Shown piece after piece: positions 15,730 to 24,953 of a stretch of 64,000 bases of DNA. The position numbers were made by a program, and so were the translations under genes. The stretch's first letter is position 1; each line of letters begins with the position of its first letter. The notes beneath the pieces are model-generated. The model saw only the letters and a list, made by a program, of their open reading frames with translations, had not been told where the DNA came from and ran no database searches. Origin of the DNA: Candidatus Sacchlamyda saccharinae (GTDB taxonomy: Bacteria > Chlamydiota > Chlamydiia > Chlamydiales > Rhabdochlamydiaceae); contig JAUHQI010000004.1 of NCBI GenBank assembly GCA_030408505.1, positions 372,001-436,000 on the forward strand, given 5' to 3'.

Positions 15730-18700
15730 TCTCTTTTGCCAAGTTTTCCTACCAGCATGGAATTACAGAAGTGCATAAGTCCGATGGAGGTAGAATCGTC
15801 TACCATTACAGAAACATATATCGACTAGTTGATAGAATCGAATATTTTGATGCAGCAAATAACCTACATTCAGAAGTTCTCTTCGATTGGGAAAAAAATA
15901 TTCGCCTAAAGGAAAAAACCCTAGTAGATGGATCAGGCAAACACATACTGTCCAAAAAGCTGCAGTATGATCAAAGAGGTAACCTCACTGAAGAAATCCT
16001 AAAGGATTACAGGCAAAATGAACGAGAAACTGTCCGGTCTTTCACTTACTGCCAAGAAAGCAATCTCTTAGAACAAGAGTCTAGCCCAACAGGAGTAAAG
16101 ATTCAGTATGAATATCTCCCAGGAACTGACCAAATTCTAAAAAAAGAGACGATTGCGCCAAGTGGAGAGCTTATTTATAGAGAAATCACTGAGTACGATG
16201 AAGATAATCTCCCTATTAAAGTCATCCTTGATGATGTAAAAAGCGAAAGACACATCCAAATTTTTGAGCGAGATCAACAAACAGGAAGAGTGCAAAGACA
16301 AATCAATGCCTGTACAGATTTTGATTCAGGGATAGATGAATGGACAGATCAACATGACTTCACCTATAACCTACATGGCAAGGTAGAAACTGAAACCGTC
16401 AGATACCCTGATCAAAGCTCCTATACTCTTTTCTATAGCTATGATAATCAGGGAAATCTCATCAGACAGTCCACTCCAAGTGGTCGAGAGTCAACTTTCC
16501 AATATGATCAATTCAGCAGAAAAATTGCTGCAAAAGAGGTCGGGAAACCAAACCAGACATTTACTTACGATTTTGCTGGGCATTTGTCAGCTAGCCAACA
16601 GGGAGAAAAAACTACCCATACTCACTACGATCAAAAAGGATGCCTACTAAGCGTGATTGATCCATTAGGCAACCAGATAAAACAAGAGTACAACAGCTTT
16701 GGGAAAAATGTTAAAACCCATTTCCCTCCAAATATCGATTCAGAAGGACAAACTTACACCCCAGCCATAGAAACCGACTATGATATTATAGGAAACCCCA
16801 TTGCCTCCTCTAATTCCATTGGAGAATCAACAACATGCACCCATGACATCTTTGGAAACGTCCTATCAGAGACCGATCCAGAAGGCAATCTCACTAAATA
16901 CTCCTATAACCTAGCAGGTTCTCTTATACGCATAAAATATCCAGATCATAGCACTACCACATTTACCTATGATCCTCTAGAGCGTAAAACCTCAAAGGAA
17001 ATTTACTCACCATCTGGAGAGCTTATTTCACAGGAATCCTGGTCCTATAATAGTTTTCACCTTCTTTCCTACACCAATCCTATGGGGTTAACAACTACTT
17101 ATCGATATGATTACTGCGGACGCAAAATTGAAGAAAATGCAAACGAACGAATGATCTCTTTCACATATGACGCTCAAGGAAATCTTCGGTCAGTAACAAA
17201 AAATGGAGCAACTAACCATTTGGCTTACAATGAAGAGGGCGCAATCCTTGGGCAGTGGGAAGAAGACCAAAATGGAAAAGTCGAAAACTGGATGTCTTTT
17301 ACGTATGATGAGGACGGACGCAAAGTTGCAGCCACCCGTCAAACCTCAGAAGGGAAGGCATATGACACCTTTCAATACGATGATGAGGGGCGTCTCATTT
17401 GTCATCAAGACCCGTTTGGAGCCTGTAGTGAGATCCAATATCAGACAATAAAAAATTCCCTTGGACAGCTTGTACAACAAAAAAAGACCATAGATCCAAT
17501 TGGTAATCAAACAATTGAGCGCGAAGATGCAAATGGACACCTTGTGCTTATTGAGAAAAAAGGCTCAAACGAAGTTACCGTTGCAAAAGAAGATCGGGTC
17601 TATGATAGAGCAGGCAATTTGAAAAGACGTATCAACTTCATCTACGACAGAAATCATCCAATCAGAGCCTATCAAACGGAATGGAAGTACAATAAACGGG
17701 GTCTTCCCATACAAGAGATTGAAGAAGGCAAAAAAACAACTCTGCTTGAATACGATTCACGAGGAAATATCATTCAAAAAACAGATCCAAGAGGAGTAGT
17801 GCTCAAGCAGAAGTATGATGCCATTGGGCGGCTTATCGAGCAACAAAGCTCTGATGGAACAATTCACAACACCTTTCTTTATCAAGATCAAGGAAAAACC
17901 CTCATTGCAAAAGACCATATCCATGGACGCGTATGGAGGCGCTCGTATAACCAATTTGGGGAACTGATTTCCGAAAAAACACCTTATGGGGCCATACATA
18001 CATGGAAATATGACAATGCAGGCAGGTGCACCCTTCACATATTACCCGATCACTCTAGTATCGCATACACGTATAGCGGGCTGCATATGGATCAAGTTAT
18101 TCGACAAAGTAAACAAAACAAGATTCTATACCGCCATGCCTACAGCCGCTTTGATGAAAATGGCCATGTTGCAGAAGAAGAGTGTATCAACAACCTCGGG
18201 ACTCTTTATAACCAACATGATCTACTTGAAAGGCCAGCATCCACAACTACTCCTTGGCATCAAACGAGTATAGAGTATGGCTCCTCAGGGCTCATAACCA
18301 AAAGGGAAAACAGTCTTTTCAACACCAAAAACTACGAATATGACCCGCTAAATCAACTTACAAAAGAAGGGGTAAAAAAGCATCACTTTGATTCACTTGG
18401 AAATCCTGTTGACAAGGCCATTAACTCTCTAAATCAAATCACTCAAATAGAAGATACAATCCTTCTCTATGATGCAAGTGGCAACCTCAAAGAAAAACTC
18501 AAATCCTCCGAAGTGACGAAGTATCATTATGACGCCCTGAATCGACTTACCCAAATCGAGAATAATTCCAAAATCACATTTGAATACGACCCCTTTTCAC
18601 GACTTTATGCTAAAATTAAAAGTACTCCAAATCAACCAACCGAAGAGTATTTCTATCTTTTCGATCAAGGCCAAGAAATCGGTATTTACAATAAAGACTT

Positions 18701-20000
18701 AGAGCTCCTCCAGCTAAAAGTTGTCGGATTAGGCCTAAGAGAAGATGTAGGAGGAGCTGTTGCTATTGAAGCAAACAGTGAGACCTATATGCCCCTACAC
18801 GACTTTTCAGGGAATATCATCGCTCTGATCAATTCAAATGGGAGCCTAGTAGAAGCTCGAGACATTGATGCTTTTGGAGAAACACTACTCACACAGCCCT
18901 CTCTTAGTCCATGGGGTTTCAGTTCAAAGAGAGCCGAGGAGGAACTTGTCTATTTCTTAGGCCGCTTCTATGATCCTGCCTTAGGCCGTTGGCTCACACC
19001 TGACCCCGCTGGTGCCATCGACAGCCCTAATCTCTACCTCTACGTTCAGAATAACCCCTTAAGCAGACTCGATCTTTTTGGACTCACCTCCCAGCCAATC
19101 CGCATTGAAATCAAACAAAATGTGTGGAGAAGAAAAGATCTGGATTTTGTTCCTGCTGTAGCTACTTTTGGAGAACACAGTTTCGACTGTTTCATTAGAG
19201 CAAGCCAAATCGAAAAAATCCAGTTTAGCCCAGAAGAAATCAAGGGCGAGTCCCTTTCCATCGTGGGCCATATCCCCGAAATCATTGGCACCAACGGCAC
19301 AATACAAATCCTTCTATATTTTAACGGGATTAATAACACAAAAGATGACCATATAGACGGATTAAAATCAATTTCTGATAATCTTGAAAAAGTTGCCCCA
19401 GGAAATGACTGTGTTATGATTGGTATGTTCAAAGAAACGAAAGGAATTATGGGCGATCTTTTTGATGTTATTAAGCAAAAAATTGGAATTAAAACGCCAG
19501 AAGTGATTCTTGGAAGAGAACTCCTCACAACATTTGCTGACATCCTCGAAAGAACTCATCCTCTGAATACCCTTGCTTCAGTGGCTCATAGCGGTGGAGG
19601 CGCATGGCTTCAAGGAGCCTTTAATTGCATGAATACTGATCAAAAAGAACATATGCGTCATCGAATTCTATCTGTTAATGCCGCTCCAGCTTCCTGTATA
19701 TCAAAAGAAACAGCCTTAAGAGCGACAAACTCTTACTCAAATAGAGATCTTGTTACAGGAATTTTTGGTGTTACTTCAAAGGTAGCAGCAACCTCTCGAA
19801 TTGCAGTGCTAGGGACAATGGGAGGAGAGGCAACGCACACATTTTCTCGCCCAACATATAATGTGAATCTTTTACAATCCAACAAACTTGTCTCTCACGG
19901 GGTCGATCATTCGATTCTCAGTGACACTCAACAGGGTGTTTTGGAACGTGAATTCAAGGAACTAGAGGAGAGGTATGGCTTTTATAAAAAGGCACGCTAA
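15660..20000 (+). CDS. RHS-repeat protein, main part with C-terminal hydrolase-like toxin domain (-1 frame)
   Basis: About 1,446 codons of YD/RHS repeats (many copies of a pattern like YDxxGNL and FxYDxxGR) ending in the RHS core signature. That signature comprises FLGRFYDPALGRWLTPDP and NLYLYVQNNPLSRLDLFGL (about 18955-19084). The variable C-terminal ~305 residues contain FNGINNT and SVAHSGGGAWL, a GxSxG-like serine elbow, plus SNRDLVTG, suggesting an alpha/beta-hydrolase or lipase toxin; the activity is inferred. The first possible initiator in this frame is TTG at 15696, without a Shine-Dalgarno, so separate translation is unlikely. RHS shells normally encapsulate and release such C-terminal toxins. 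The 3' end overlaps the next gene by 26 nt. Confidence 0.88.
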   Translation, partial: EGPRIETGRIHHLLLPDPDTGDLVSFAKFSYQHGITEVHKSDGGRIVYHYRNIYRLVDRIEYFDAANNLHSEVLFDWEKNIRLKEKTLVDGSGKHILSKKLQYDQRGNLTEEILKDYRQNERETVRSFTYCQESNLLEQESSPTGVKIQYEYLPGTDQILKKETIAPSGELIYREITEYDEDNLPIKVILDDVKSERHIQIFERDQQTGRVQRQINACTDFDSGIDEWTDQHDFTYNLHGKVETETVRYPDQSSYTLFYSYDNQGNLIRQSTPSGRESTFQYDQFSRKIAAKEVGKPNQTFTYDFAGHLSASQQGEKTTHTHYDQKGCLLSVIDPLGNQIKQEYNSFGKNVKTHFPPNIDSEGQTYTPAIETDYDIIGNPIASSNSIGESTTCTHDIFGNVLSETDPEGNLTKYSYNLAGSLIRIKYPDHSTTTFTYDPLERKTSKEIYSPSGELISQESWSYNSFHLLSYTNPMGLTTTYRYDYCGRKIEENANERMISFTYDAQGNLRSVTKNGATNHLAYNEEGAILGQWEEDQNGKVENWMSFTYDEDGRKVAATRQTSEGKAYDTFQYDDEGRLICHQDPFGACSEIQYQTIKNSLGQLVQQKKTIDPIGNQTIEREDANGHLVLIEKKGSNEVTVAKEDRVYDRAGNLKRRINFIYDRNHPIRAYQTEWKYNKRGLPIQEIEEGKKTTLLEYDSRGNIIQKTDPRGVVLKQKYDAIGRLIEQQSSDGTIHNTFLYQDQGKTLIAKDHIHGRVWRRSYNQFGELISEKTPYGAIHTWKYDNAGRCTLHILPDHSSIAYTYSGLHMDQVIRQSKQNKILYRHAYSRFDENGHVAEEECINNLGTLYNQHDLLERPASTTTPWHQTSIEYGSSGLITKRENSLFNTKNYEYDPLNQLTKEGVKKHHFDSLGNPVDKAINSLNQITQIEDTILLYDASGNLKEKLKSSEVTKYHYDALNRLTQIENNSKITFEYDPFSRLYAKIKSTPNQPTEEYFYLFDQGQEIGIYNKDLELLQLKVVGLGLREDVGGAVAIEANSETYMPLHDFSGNIIALINSNGSLVEARDIDAFGETLLTQPSLSPWGFSSKRAEEELVYFLGRFYDPALGRWLTPDPAGAIDSPNLYLYVQNNPLSRLDLFGLTSQPIRIEIKQNVWRRKDLDFVPAVATFGEHSFDCFIRASQIEKIQFSPEEIKGESLSIVGHIPEIIGTNGTIQILLYFNGINNTKDDHIDGLKSISDNLEKVAPGNDCVMIGMFKETKGIMGDLFDVIKQKIGIKTPEVILGRELLTTFADILERTHPLNTLASVAHSGGGAWLQGAFNCMNTDQKEHMRHRILSVNAAPASCISKETALRATNSYSNRDLVTGIFGVTSKVAATSRIAVLGTMGGEATHTFSRPTYNVNLLQSNKLVSHGVDHSILSDTQQGVLEREFKELEERYGFYKKAR

Positions 20001-20646
20001 GGTCTTTCTTGTTTTGGCAACTATATTCATTGCCTCAACTTGGTATATTGTTAATAGAGAAAATGATTATTTTACCCATCTTAATCGTATTACTAAGAAG
20101 TTCATAGGTGAAATGGGGGAAAAATATGGGTTTTCCTGTTTTAGCATAGGTGGCTCATTATCAGAAAATATTAAGGAAATTTCTATAAAATTTAATTGTT
20201 ACGAAAAAAAATCTATTGAAGACGCGAGAGCACTTGAAGTGAATTGCATTGAACGTTTATGTGAAATGATCAATTCCAATAAAAAAATCCGTTCCTATTT
20301 AGAGGAATTCCCTTTTACAAATGAAAGAGTGAGCATCATGATATGTTTTAGCAAAGAAGGTTTTAAATGTTTTCCACCAGAAGAAAGTATTAGCCTCGTA
20401 ATGAGCTGTAGAGAAAACCTTATTTATGACATTACATTTAATGATCAGCGTCCTTACCAAACTGTTTTAAGAGAACCCTACAGAGAAGCCTATGAAAAAG
20501 TGAAGGGAATTTCGTCAGACGTGCAGCAAGCCACATTGCAAACAAAATACCAGAGCCAACCCTCAAAGAACAACAAGTCCCTGTCACAAGAAAACAAACG
20601 CCCAATTTTCAATGATGGGCAGCAAGAAGCCTTAGCAAGAGATTGA
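19975..20646 (+). CDS. Membrane-anchored protein, candidate immunity partner of the RHS toxin
   Basis: 223 aa. One N-terminal hydrophobic helix (residues about 9-26) is followed by a soluble domain with a pattern of alternating polar and hydrophobic residues (ARALEVNCIERLCEMINSNKKIRSYLEEFPFT). I recall that pattern from hypothetical proteins of environmental chlamydiae but cannot name the family. The start is inside the end of the RHS frame with GAGGAG 5 nt upstream, so translation is coupled to the toxin. Position and membrane anchor suit an immunity protein (inference). The last codons run into the convergent nusB 3' end (15-nt overlap), exactly at the duplicated nusB/murB-junction DNA. Confidence 0.7.
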   Translation: MAFIKRHAKVFLVLATIFIASTWYIVNRENDYFTHLNRITKKFIGEMGEKYGFSCFSIGGSLSENIKEISIKFNCYEKKSIEDARALEVNCIERLCEMINSNKKIRSYLEEFPFTNERVSIMICFSKEGFKCFPPEESISLVMSCRENLIYDITFNDQRPYQTVLREPYREAYEKVKGISSDVQQATLQTKYQSQPSKNNKSLSQENKRPIFNDGQQEALARD

Positions 20647-21051
20647 TTCTTTAGAAATGGTTTCATTATAAACAGCATCGAGCAGAGCGTTTACAAAGCC
20701 CGCAGCTTCTGCGGTGGCATACTTCCGGGCGATCCGGATCCCTTCCGCTATTGCTACTTTGTCGGGGAGATCCGTATGGAGAAGCTCAAAAAGTCCTAGG
20801 CGCAGTATGGAGCGCTCAATCCAAGAAATTCTTTGCAAATCGTAATCGACTGCCTTCTCAGAAATTTTTTGATCGAGCTCTTCAGCTTTGGCCAAAATGG
20901 CCTTAGCCTGCTCCTCTGCCTGTTTAGCCAGCTTCTTCGGGATGGCATTTTGGCGCATCACAAGGGTCAGCTCCCCGTCTTCCTGCTCAAAAGAGCGACT
21001 ATAGAGGAGTTGGAAAACAATTTCACGAAATTTCTTCAAACTTTGCGCCAT
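20632..21051 (-). CDS. nusB: Transcription antitermination factor NusB
   Basis: 139 aa, all-helical NusB fold. The N-terminal block KFREIVFQLLYSRSF, the central ISWIERSILRLGLFELL and the C-terminal VAIAEGIRIARKYATAEAAGFVNALLDA are characteristic. It binds boxA RNA with S10 in rRNA antitermination. It is the intact copy; a decayed one lies beside murB at 14320-14448. The last codons also contain, in another frame, a 20-nt identical copy of the murB start, showing that this nusB once sat directly upstream of murB. It is now separated from murB by the RHS locus. Confidence 0.96.
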   Translation of the reverse strand: MAQSLKKFREIVFQLLYSRSFEQEDGELTLVMRQNAIPKKLAKQAEEQAKAILAKAEELDQKISEKAVDYDLQRISWIERSILRLGLFELLHTDLPDKVAIAEGIRIARKYATAEAAGFVNALLDAVYNETISKESISC

Positions 21052-21148
21052 AGGAGTAAGAATAGTACAAAATAGGGTTGAATTTCAAGGAAAACCAGCG
21101 AAAAAAAGGATAAATATCCTAGAATATCCTCAAATAAAGAGGTTAATA

Positions 21149-21736
21149 ATGGCTGCAGCCCCAATTAATAATCATAATTTTGAATCTAAACGAATTGAAA
21201 TTCTATAAAGGGCTGGGATAATTCTTTTAGCTGTATGTAATAGAAGTGTTATAGATAAACAAACTGCTAAGGCTGCCCTTAAAATCTTCTCAAAGGAAAT
21301 TCTTTTTGTGGATGAGGAAGTCTCTAAAGCTATACTCAAGTCATTGAAAGGGCGTATCTCAGAGAAAATTAATCACCTAGAGGAAAAGACTCTGTCCCCA
21401 GATGAGGCCAGTGATGAGGCCCGTTGCAAAGCCCTTCATGACATCTTCTATGAGGCCGTGATCAGCCTAATTGTTGAAAAAGAGAAAATAGTTGATAAAA
21501 GGGAATGTTTTTATATAGGGGAGGACATCATTCTCCAGCAATTATTGCCTATTAAAAGTTCTGCTAAAAGAGCACAGATCATGTTTAGGCTATCTTGTGC
21601 TGCAGGTGAAGCATGCCTAGAAGAAATATACCATTATGCTACAGCTGCTAGAACTCTAGATCCCAAAAATCACGATCTTGAAGAGTATGATCGAGGCCTG
21701 CAACAAATCAAAGCTGAGATCGAAGCATCCAGCTAG
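21149..21736 (+). pseudogene. Small helical protein gene interrupted by one in-frame stop
   Basis: ATG at 21149 has AAGAGG 6 nt upstream. The frame runs 19 codons to TAA (21206-21208) and then stays open for 176 further codons to 21736. The region after the stop (RAGIILLAVCNRSVIDKQ...) is as protein-like as the rest, so a single substitution such as CAA to TAA explains the break. A downstream product could start at GTG 21308, giving 142 helical residues, but it has no good ribosome-binding site. No known domain. The 3' end overlaps convergent dps by 29 nt. Confidence 0.65.
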
Positions 21737-22172
21737 CCTTTTCATGAAAGCCTAAACGTCTTCCCATCAGGTCCACGGTAGCGTGGTCGTGGTGGTCTTC
21801 AGAGAGATCTCCTAGCGCTCTGCAATCGCGGATCACCGCTTCATGCGCCTTAACTAAATGCTCTATGTAGGCATGCTTGGGGCTTATCTCGTGATCTTCT
21901 GTGATCGAAGTGAGTTTCAGAAACGACTCCATCGACCCCTCGACAAAGAACCCTAGAGCGCGAATCCGTTCTGCGATCTCATCAATGGCCTCGGCCATCT
22001 CTTCATATTGCTCTTGTGAGAGTTTGTGCAAAGAAAAGAATTCAGGGCCGTGTACATTCCAATGAAAATTCTGCGTTTTCACGTAGAGTACATATGTGTC
22101 TGCAAGAAGCTTTGCTAAGGCTCCACTAATTGTGGCCCTTTCTTCTTTTGTGATTCCTGTCTCAAATTCCAT
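21708..22172 (-). CDS. dps: DNA starvation/stationary-phase protection protein Dps
   Basis: 154 aa, ferritin-like Dps. Ferroxidase ligands are in NFHWNVHGPEF (residues about 34-44) and the following EEMAEAIDEIAERIRALG, followed by the conserved helical C-terminus. Dps stores iron and shields DNA from peroxide. I chose ATG 22172 because GGAGG lies 5 nt upstream; the frame opens 16 codons earlier without a site. The gene is monocistronic and convergent with the interrupted gene. Confidence 0.94.
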   Translation of the reverse strand: MEFETGITKEERATISGALAKLLADTYVLYVKTQNFHWNVHGPEFFSLHKLSQEQYEEMAEAIDEIAERIRALGFFVEGSMESFLKLTSITEDHEISPKHAYIEHLVKAHEAVIRDCRALGDLSEDHHDHATVDLMGRRLGFHEKASWMLRSQL

Positions 22173-22250
22173 AAATGCCTCCGTTTTCTGCAGCCTAAAA
22201 TATTTTAATTGAAGAATCAAGCCTTGCTAAGGTAAAATGATGAATTGCCT

Positions 22251-22832
22251 ATGATTGGAATTTTTTTAGATACAGAGACCAATGGTCTCAATCCACACAA
22301 ACACTGCTTGCTAGAGCTTGCATATAAAATACTCGATGTTGAAACGGGTGCGCTCATTTGCCAGTACCAGGCTGTTGTGGCGCAGAGTAAAACTAGATGG
22401 GACCTGAGCGATCCAAATAGCTTGCTCGTCAATGGGTTTAGCTGGGATCTAGTTTGCAGTGGAACGGTGCCTGAAGAGGTTTCTGGCGCAGTGATCACTT
22501 CTTTTGCCAAAGCAGGTGTAAAACGAGGCGATGCGGTCTTTATCTGTCAAAACCCTTCCTTTGACCGCGCTTTCTTCTCACAGTTGATCGACCCTGATTT
22601 ACAAGAGGCTCTCGGCTGGCCCTACCACTGGCTCGATCTCGCTTCGATGTATTGGGCAACAAGCATTAGTAAAAAGCCCTCTCCTTGGGAAACAGGTGTT
22701 TCTAAAGATAAAATTTCTGAAAATTATACCCTCGCGCCAGAACAAAAACCCCATAGAGCTATGAACGGTGTGGACCACTTGATTTCCTGTTACGAGGCCG
22801 TTGTGGGATTTCCCCAAAAATTATCTGTTTGA
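22251..22832 (+). CDS. DnaQ-like 3'-5' exonuclease (DEDDh type)
   Basis: 193 aa. ExoI motif FLDTETNGL is at residues 5-13, ExoII NPSFDRAFF around residue 101-109, and ExoIII HRAMNGVDHL around 165-174, giving the DEDDh metal ligands. It lacks polymerase-binding or BRCT extensions, so it is a stand-alone exonuclease acting on RNA or DNA ends; its exact role is unknown. The ATG at 22251 is preferred over TTG 22245 because family members begin close to this motif. No strong Shine-Dalgarno. Confidence 0.85.
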   Translation: MIGIFLDTETNGLNPHKHCLLELAYKILDVETGALICQYQAVVAQSKTRWDLSDPNSLLVNGFSWDLVCSGTVPEEVSGAVITSFAKAGVKRGDAVFICQNPSFDRAFFSQLIDPDLQEALGWPYHWLDLASMYWATSISKKPSPWETGVSKDKISENYTLAPEQKPHRAMNGVDHLISCYEAVVGFPQKLSV

Positions 22833-22881
22833 CTTTTTTGTGAATTTGCGCAGAATTGCCTTAAATGTATAGAAGTTTGGC

Positions 22882-23673
22882 ATGTTTCACTCCATAATAC
22901 CTTTCATCGAGATCTTGATCCTAACGATCATGCTCAACTATGTTCTTTCCTTCTTTTGGAATACTCGTTCCAAAGATCTCCTCCTTGGATTGATCGCCTT
23001 CCTTCTTATACTTGCTGCTTCTTCTTGGCTCAAACTTCCGATCTTGCATCAAATTCTTCTTGCGATTTCCAACATCCTCCTCCTCTCGATTGTGATCATT
23101 TTCCAGCCAGAGCTCAGAGCTGCCTTGTCCAAACTCAGTATCAAGGGGCGTAGAACCAAACGGTTCACAGAGTTTGACCGCTTTCTCGATCAACTAGCAG
23201 GGTCTGTCTACCGCCTTGCCGAAAGACGCATTGGTGCGCTCATTGCTCTAGAGCACCACGATATTCTAGAAGAGTATGCCAACAAAGCTGTAATGCTAAA
23301 CTCCCATTTTACCCCAGAGCTCATTGAATCAATTTTTGCTACCACAACCCCCTTGCATGATGGTGCTGTAATCATCCGCGAGCAGATCGTTGTAGCAGCT
23401 GCTGTGATCCTCCCATTAGCAGAAGAGGGTTCACAGCTTACAAGGGCTATGGGAACGCGCCATAGAGCTGCCTTAGGCCTCAGTCAACAGACAGACGCAC
23501 TTGTTATCGCTATCTCTGAAGAGTCGGGCAAAGTATCCATTGCCAGAGAAGGGGTGATCACAAGAGGGGTGAAAATCGACAGGTTCAAAGCAATCATCCG
23601 TAGTATTTTTACCACTCCCCAAGACAAAGAATTTAAGGGTAAATTCAACCTTATGGAGTGGATCAAGACTTGA
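22882..23673 (+). CDS. dacA: Diadenylate cyclase (c-di-AMP synthase), CdaA/DacA type
   Basis: 263 aa. Three N-terminal hydrophobic helices (residues about 5-25, 35-50, 55-75) anchor it in the inner membrane. The DAC domain follows with the metal-binding DGAV motif (about residue 158) and the ATP-binding GTRHRAA (about 191-197). It makes c-di-AMP from two ATP. Chlamydial DacA is the known source of c-di-AMP sensed by host STING. It is the first gene of a five-gene run and overlaps ybbR, its usual regulator partner, by 16 nt. Confidence 0.95.
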   Translation: MFHSIIPFIEILILTIMLNYVLSFFWNTRSKDLLLGLIAFLLILAASSWLKLPILHQILLAISNILLLSIVIIFQPELRAALSKLSIKGRRTKRFTEFDRFLDQLAGSVYRLAERRIGALIALEHHDILEEYANKAVMLNSHFTPELIESIFATTTPLHDGAVIIREQIVVAAAVILPLAEEGSQLTRAMGTRHRAALGLSQQTDALVIAISEESGKVSIAREGVITRGVKIDRFKAIIRSIFTTPQDKEFKGKFNLMEWIKT

Positions 23674-24953
23674 AGACTCTGTTGAGAAAAATTTTCTTAG
23701 ACAACTGGCAGCGCAAACTAGTGGCGCTACTCATCGCTATCTTCATTTGGTTTCAAGTGGGCCACTCGCTCATATCTTCACGCACAATTTCCAATGTCCC
23801 GATCCGTGTGGTCAACATCCCTTCTGGAAAAACAATTTCCGACTTGCAAAGCAATGGGACACTCACCAAGCGAGTCAATTTAACGGTCGTCGGCAATAAA
23901 GATCTGCTCGATGATTTGACTGCAAACGACCTCGAAGTTGTGATCGACGCCCAGGACCGGAAAGAAGACTGGGTTGCCGACATTACAAAACGCAACCTTA
24001 CCTCTGTCAATCCAGAAATTGATCTCAACAAAGGCCTGACCAGAGTCTCTCCGACTACTCGCTTCATCCAGGTGGCAAAACTCGTAACAGAGAAAATCCC
24101 TATATTCATCACTCAACCAATTGGAGAAGCCCCTAATGGCTACCAATTCCTCGATATTTGGCCCTACCAACTCACGCTGACAGTCAGTGGCCCCGAAGAA
24201 GTAGTGAAACGGCTGAAATCGCGCGGTGTCCGTCTCACTTTCGACTTGAGTGACATCACCAAGGCGGAACTAGATGCCCTCAGAGCCAGACCCGACTCTC
24301 CGCAAGGCGAAGAGGTGACATTTTACGTCCCCGATCAATGGAAGCGAGTCTCTATCCCCCTCCTCTCGGATACGCCCCTCGAGATCGACGACCCTAAAGC
24401 CAAGGACCTTCGTATTGACTTCGTACGAGTCAGCCTCATACCGATCCGCTCACGCGTGCCCATTTCACTCTATTTTCCAACTGAAGGACTCAAGACCTAT
24501 AGCCCCAAAAGCACCAGCATGGGCTCTTCCCCCCTCATTGAAAAGGTGAACGACCTCTATGTCTTTGATCAGCCTCTCTTCGCAAAAGGGGTCACCCCTC
24601 GCTTTGTGCAAACCGTCGAGCAGATGATCCAACTCAGCATCACTGTCGACCCCTACAAAGAGGACCAACACCTTAACTGGAGCGTCGAGTTCATCAACCC
24701 ACGCCTCCTGGAAGACCGCTACGTCTCGCTGCAAATGTCAGATGCTTCCGATGAAGACTTGAGCGAATTGCAGCCCTTAGTGCGCGAAGAGTACTTGCGC
24801 AACCGCTTCCGCAGCTACATGAACAGGTTCCAACTCTTCAAAGCTGACGACACCAGACTCGATCTGCACGTCAAGCTCGACAACAAAAAAGTTGTGGTTG
24901 ATGAAGGATCGCAAGTCATGCACAACTCCTCCTACTTTACCAAAGAGCAATGA
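23658..24953 (+). CDS. ybbR: YbbR-domain protein, CdaR-like regulator of DacA
   Basis: 431 aa. One N-terminal transmembrane helix (residues about 20-40, KLVALLIAIFIWFQVG) precedes YbbR-type beta domains (IPIFITQPIGEAPNGYQFLDIWP; LTVSGPEEVVKRLKSRG is a typical YbbR block). Partner proteins in Firmicutes bind and modulate CdaA from outside the membrane. The start is GTG 23658 or TTG 23670, both inside the end of dacA, so the two are translationally coupled. The C-terminal third is less conserved and probably lineage-specific. Confidence 0.88.
   Translation: MDQDLKTLLRKIFLDNWQRKLVALLIAIFIWFQVGHSLISSRTISNVPIRVVNIPSGKTISDLQSNGTLTKRVNLTVVGNKDLLDDLTANDLEVVIDAQDRKEDWVADITKRNLTSVNPEIDLNKGLTRVSPTTRFIQVAKLVTEKIPIFITQPIGEAPNGYQFLDIWPYQLTLTVSGPEEVVKRLKSRGVRLTFDLSDITKAELDALRARPDSPQGEEVTFYVPDQWKRVSIPLLSDTPLEIDDPKAKDLRIDFVRVSLIPIRSRVPISLYFPTEGLKTYSPKSTSMGSSPLIEKVNDLYVFDQPLFAKGVTPRFVQTVEQMIQLSITVDPYKEDQHLNWSVEFINPRLLEDRYVSLQMSDASDEDLSELQPLVREEYLRNRFRSYMNRFQLFKADDTRLDLHVKLDNKKVVVDEGSQVMHNSSYFTKEQ

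Noticed and set aside
15600-20000. RHS repeats considered as DNA tandem repeats or CRISPR-like array
   Set aside because: The periodicity is at protein level (YD repeats) with no repeated DNA units or spacers; no CRISPR array was seen anywhere in the window.
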